Source of the DNA: Immundisolibacter sp041625615 | GTDB lineage: Bacteria > Pseudomonadota > Gammaproteobacteria > Immundisolibacterales > Immundisolibacteraceae | Length of the DNA stretch: 5,962 nt | Assembly: GCF_041625615.1 (NCBI RefSeq) | Contig: NZ_JBFJTF010000135.1 | Span: forward strand, 1 to 5,962 | Direction: 5' to 3' | Shown: piece by piece, positions 5,918 through 5,962 of the stretch | Layout: the number at the start of each line of letters is the position of its first letter | Position numbering within the stretch: the first letter of the stretch is position 1 | Notes under the pieces: model-generated | The model's input: only the letters and a program-made list of their open reading frames with translations | The model's database searches: none | What the model was told of the DNA's origin: nothing | Made by a program: the position numbers and the translations under genes

Positions 5918-5950
5918 GCCTCCCCGTGACCGTGTGCCGGCGGGGGAGGC
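5918..5950. repeat. GC-rich dyad near the window end
   Basis: GCCTCCCC (5918-5925) and GGGGAGGC (5943-5950) are exact reverse complements separated by 17 bases. No T-run follows within the visible sequence. No gene can be supported in 5915-5962; the dyad may be incidental in GC-rich DNA. Confidence 0.5.
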
Positions 5951-5962
5951 CGGCCCGTTCAG

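Overview
This window is a dense plus-strand block of translation and RNA-metabolism genes in the order infB (5' end cut off) - rbfA - truB - rpsO - pnp, followed by a strong transcription stop. It is the distal half of the classical nusA-infB cluster. The protein sequences (IF2 G domain and C2 domain, TruB start region, S15 of 89 residues, PNPase catalytic core) resemble the E. coli proteins closely. Together with the rpsO-pnp adjacency, this points to a proteobacterium, most likely a high-GC gammaproteobacterium. Base composition is strongly GC-rich, with G/C preferred at third codon positions throughout. I cannot name a genus, and I see no composition break or sign of horizontal transfer.

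Layout. Positions 1-2018 hold the C-terminal ~671 residues of translation initiation factor IF2, entering the window inside its low-complexity Ala/Pro/Arg-rich N-terminal linker. rbfA (2024-2371) follows after 5 bases, and truB (2368-3273) overlaps the rbfA stop by 4 bases using a TTG start, so these three are packed for coupled translation. A 132-base gap then holds a strong dyad (3294-3316), a consensus-like sigma70 promoter (TTGAGT, 18 bases, TATAAT at 3324-3353) and a short leader before rpsO (3406-3675). A 68-base gap with a GC-rich stem-loop (3688-3717) precedes pnp (3744-5822, GTG start). After pnp come a tandem 9-base repeat that duplicates the stop codon, then two back-to-back perfect hairpins (5843-5914). 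The second has A and T tracts that make it a bidirectional intrinsic terminator. A further GC-rich dyad (5918-5950) lies near the window edge.

How the genes work together. IF2 places initiator tRNA on the 30S subunit, RbfA matures the 30S subunit, TruB makes the T-loop pseudouridine of tRNAs, S15 is a primary 16S rRNA binder, and PNPase degrades RNA. This is a housekeeping region with no accessory genes, mobile elements or CRISPR. I found no undescribed system. The points worth a second look are in the non-coding parts (the rpsO and pnp leaders and the unusually elaborate pnp 3' end) and in small protein deviations (RbfA C-terminus, PNPase lacking the tail).
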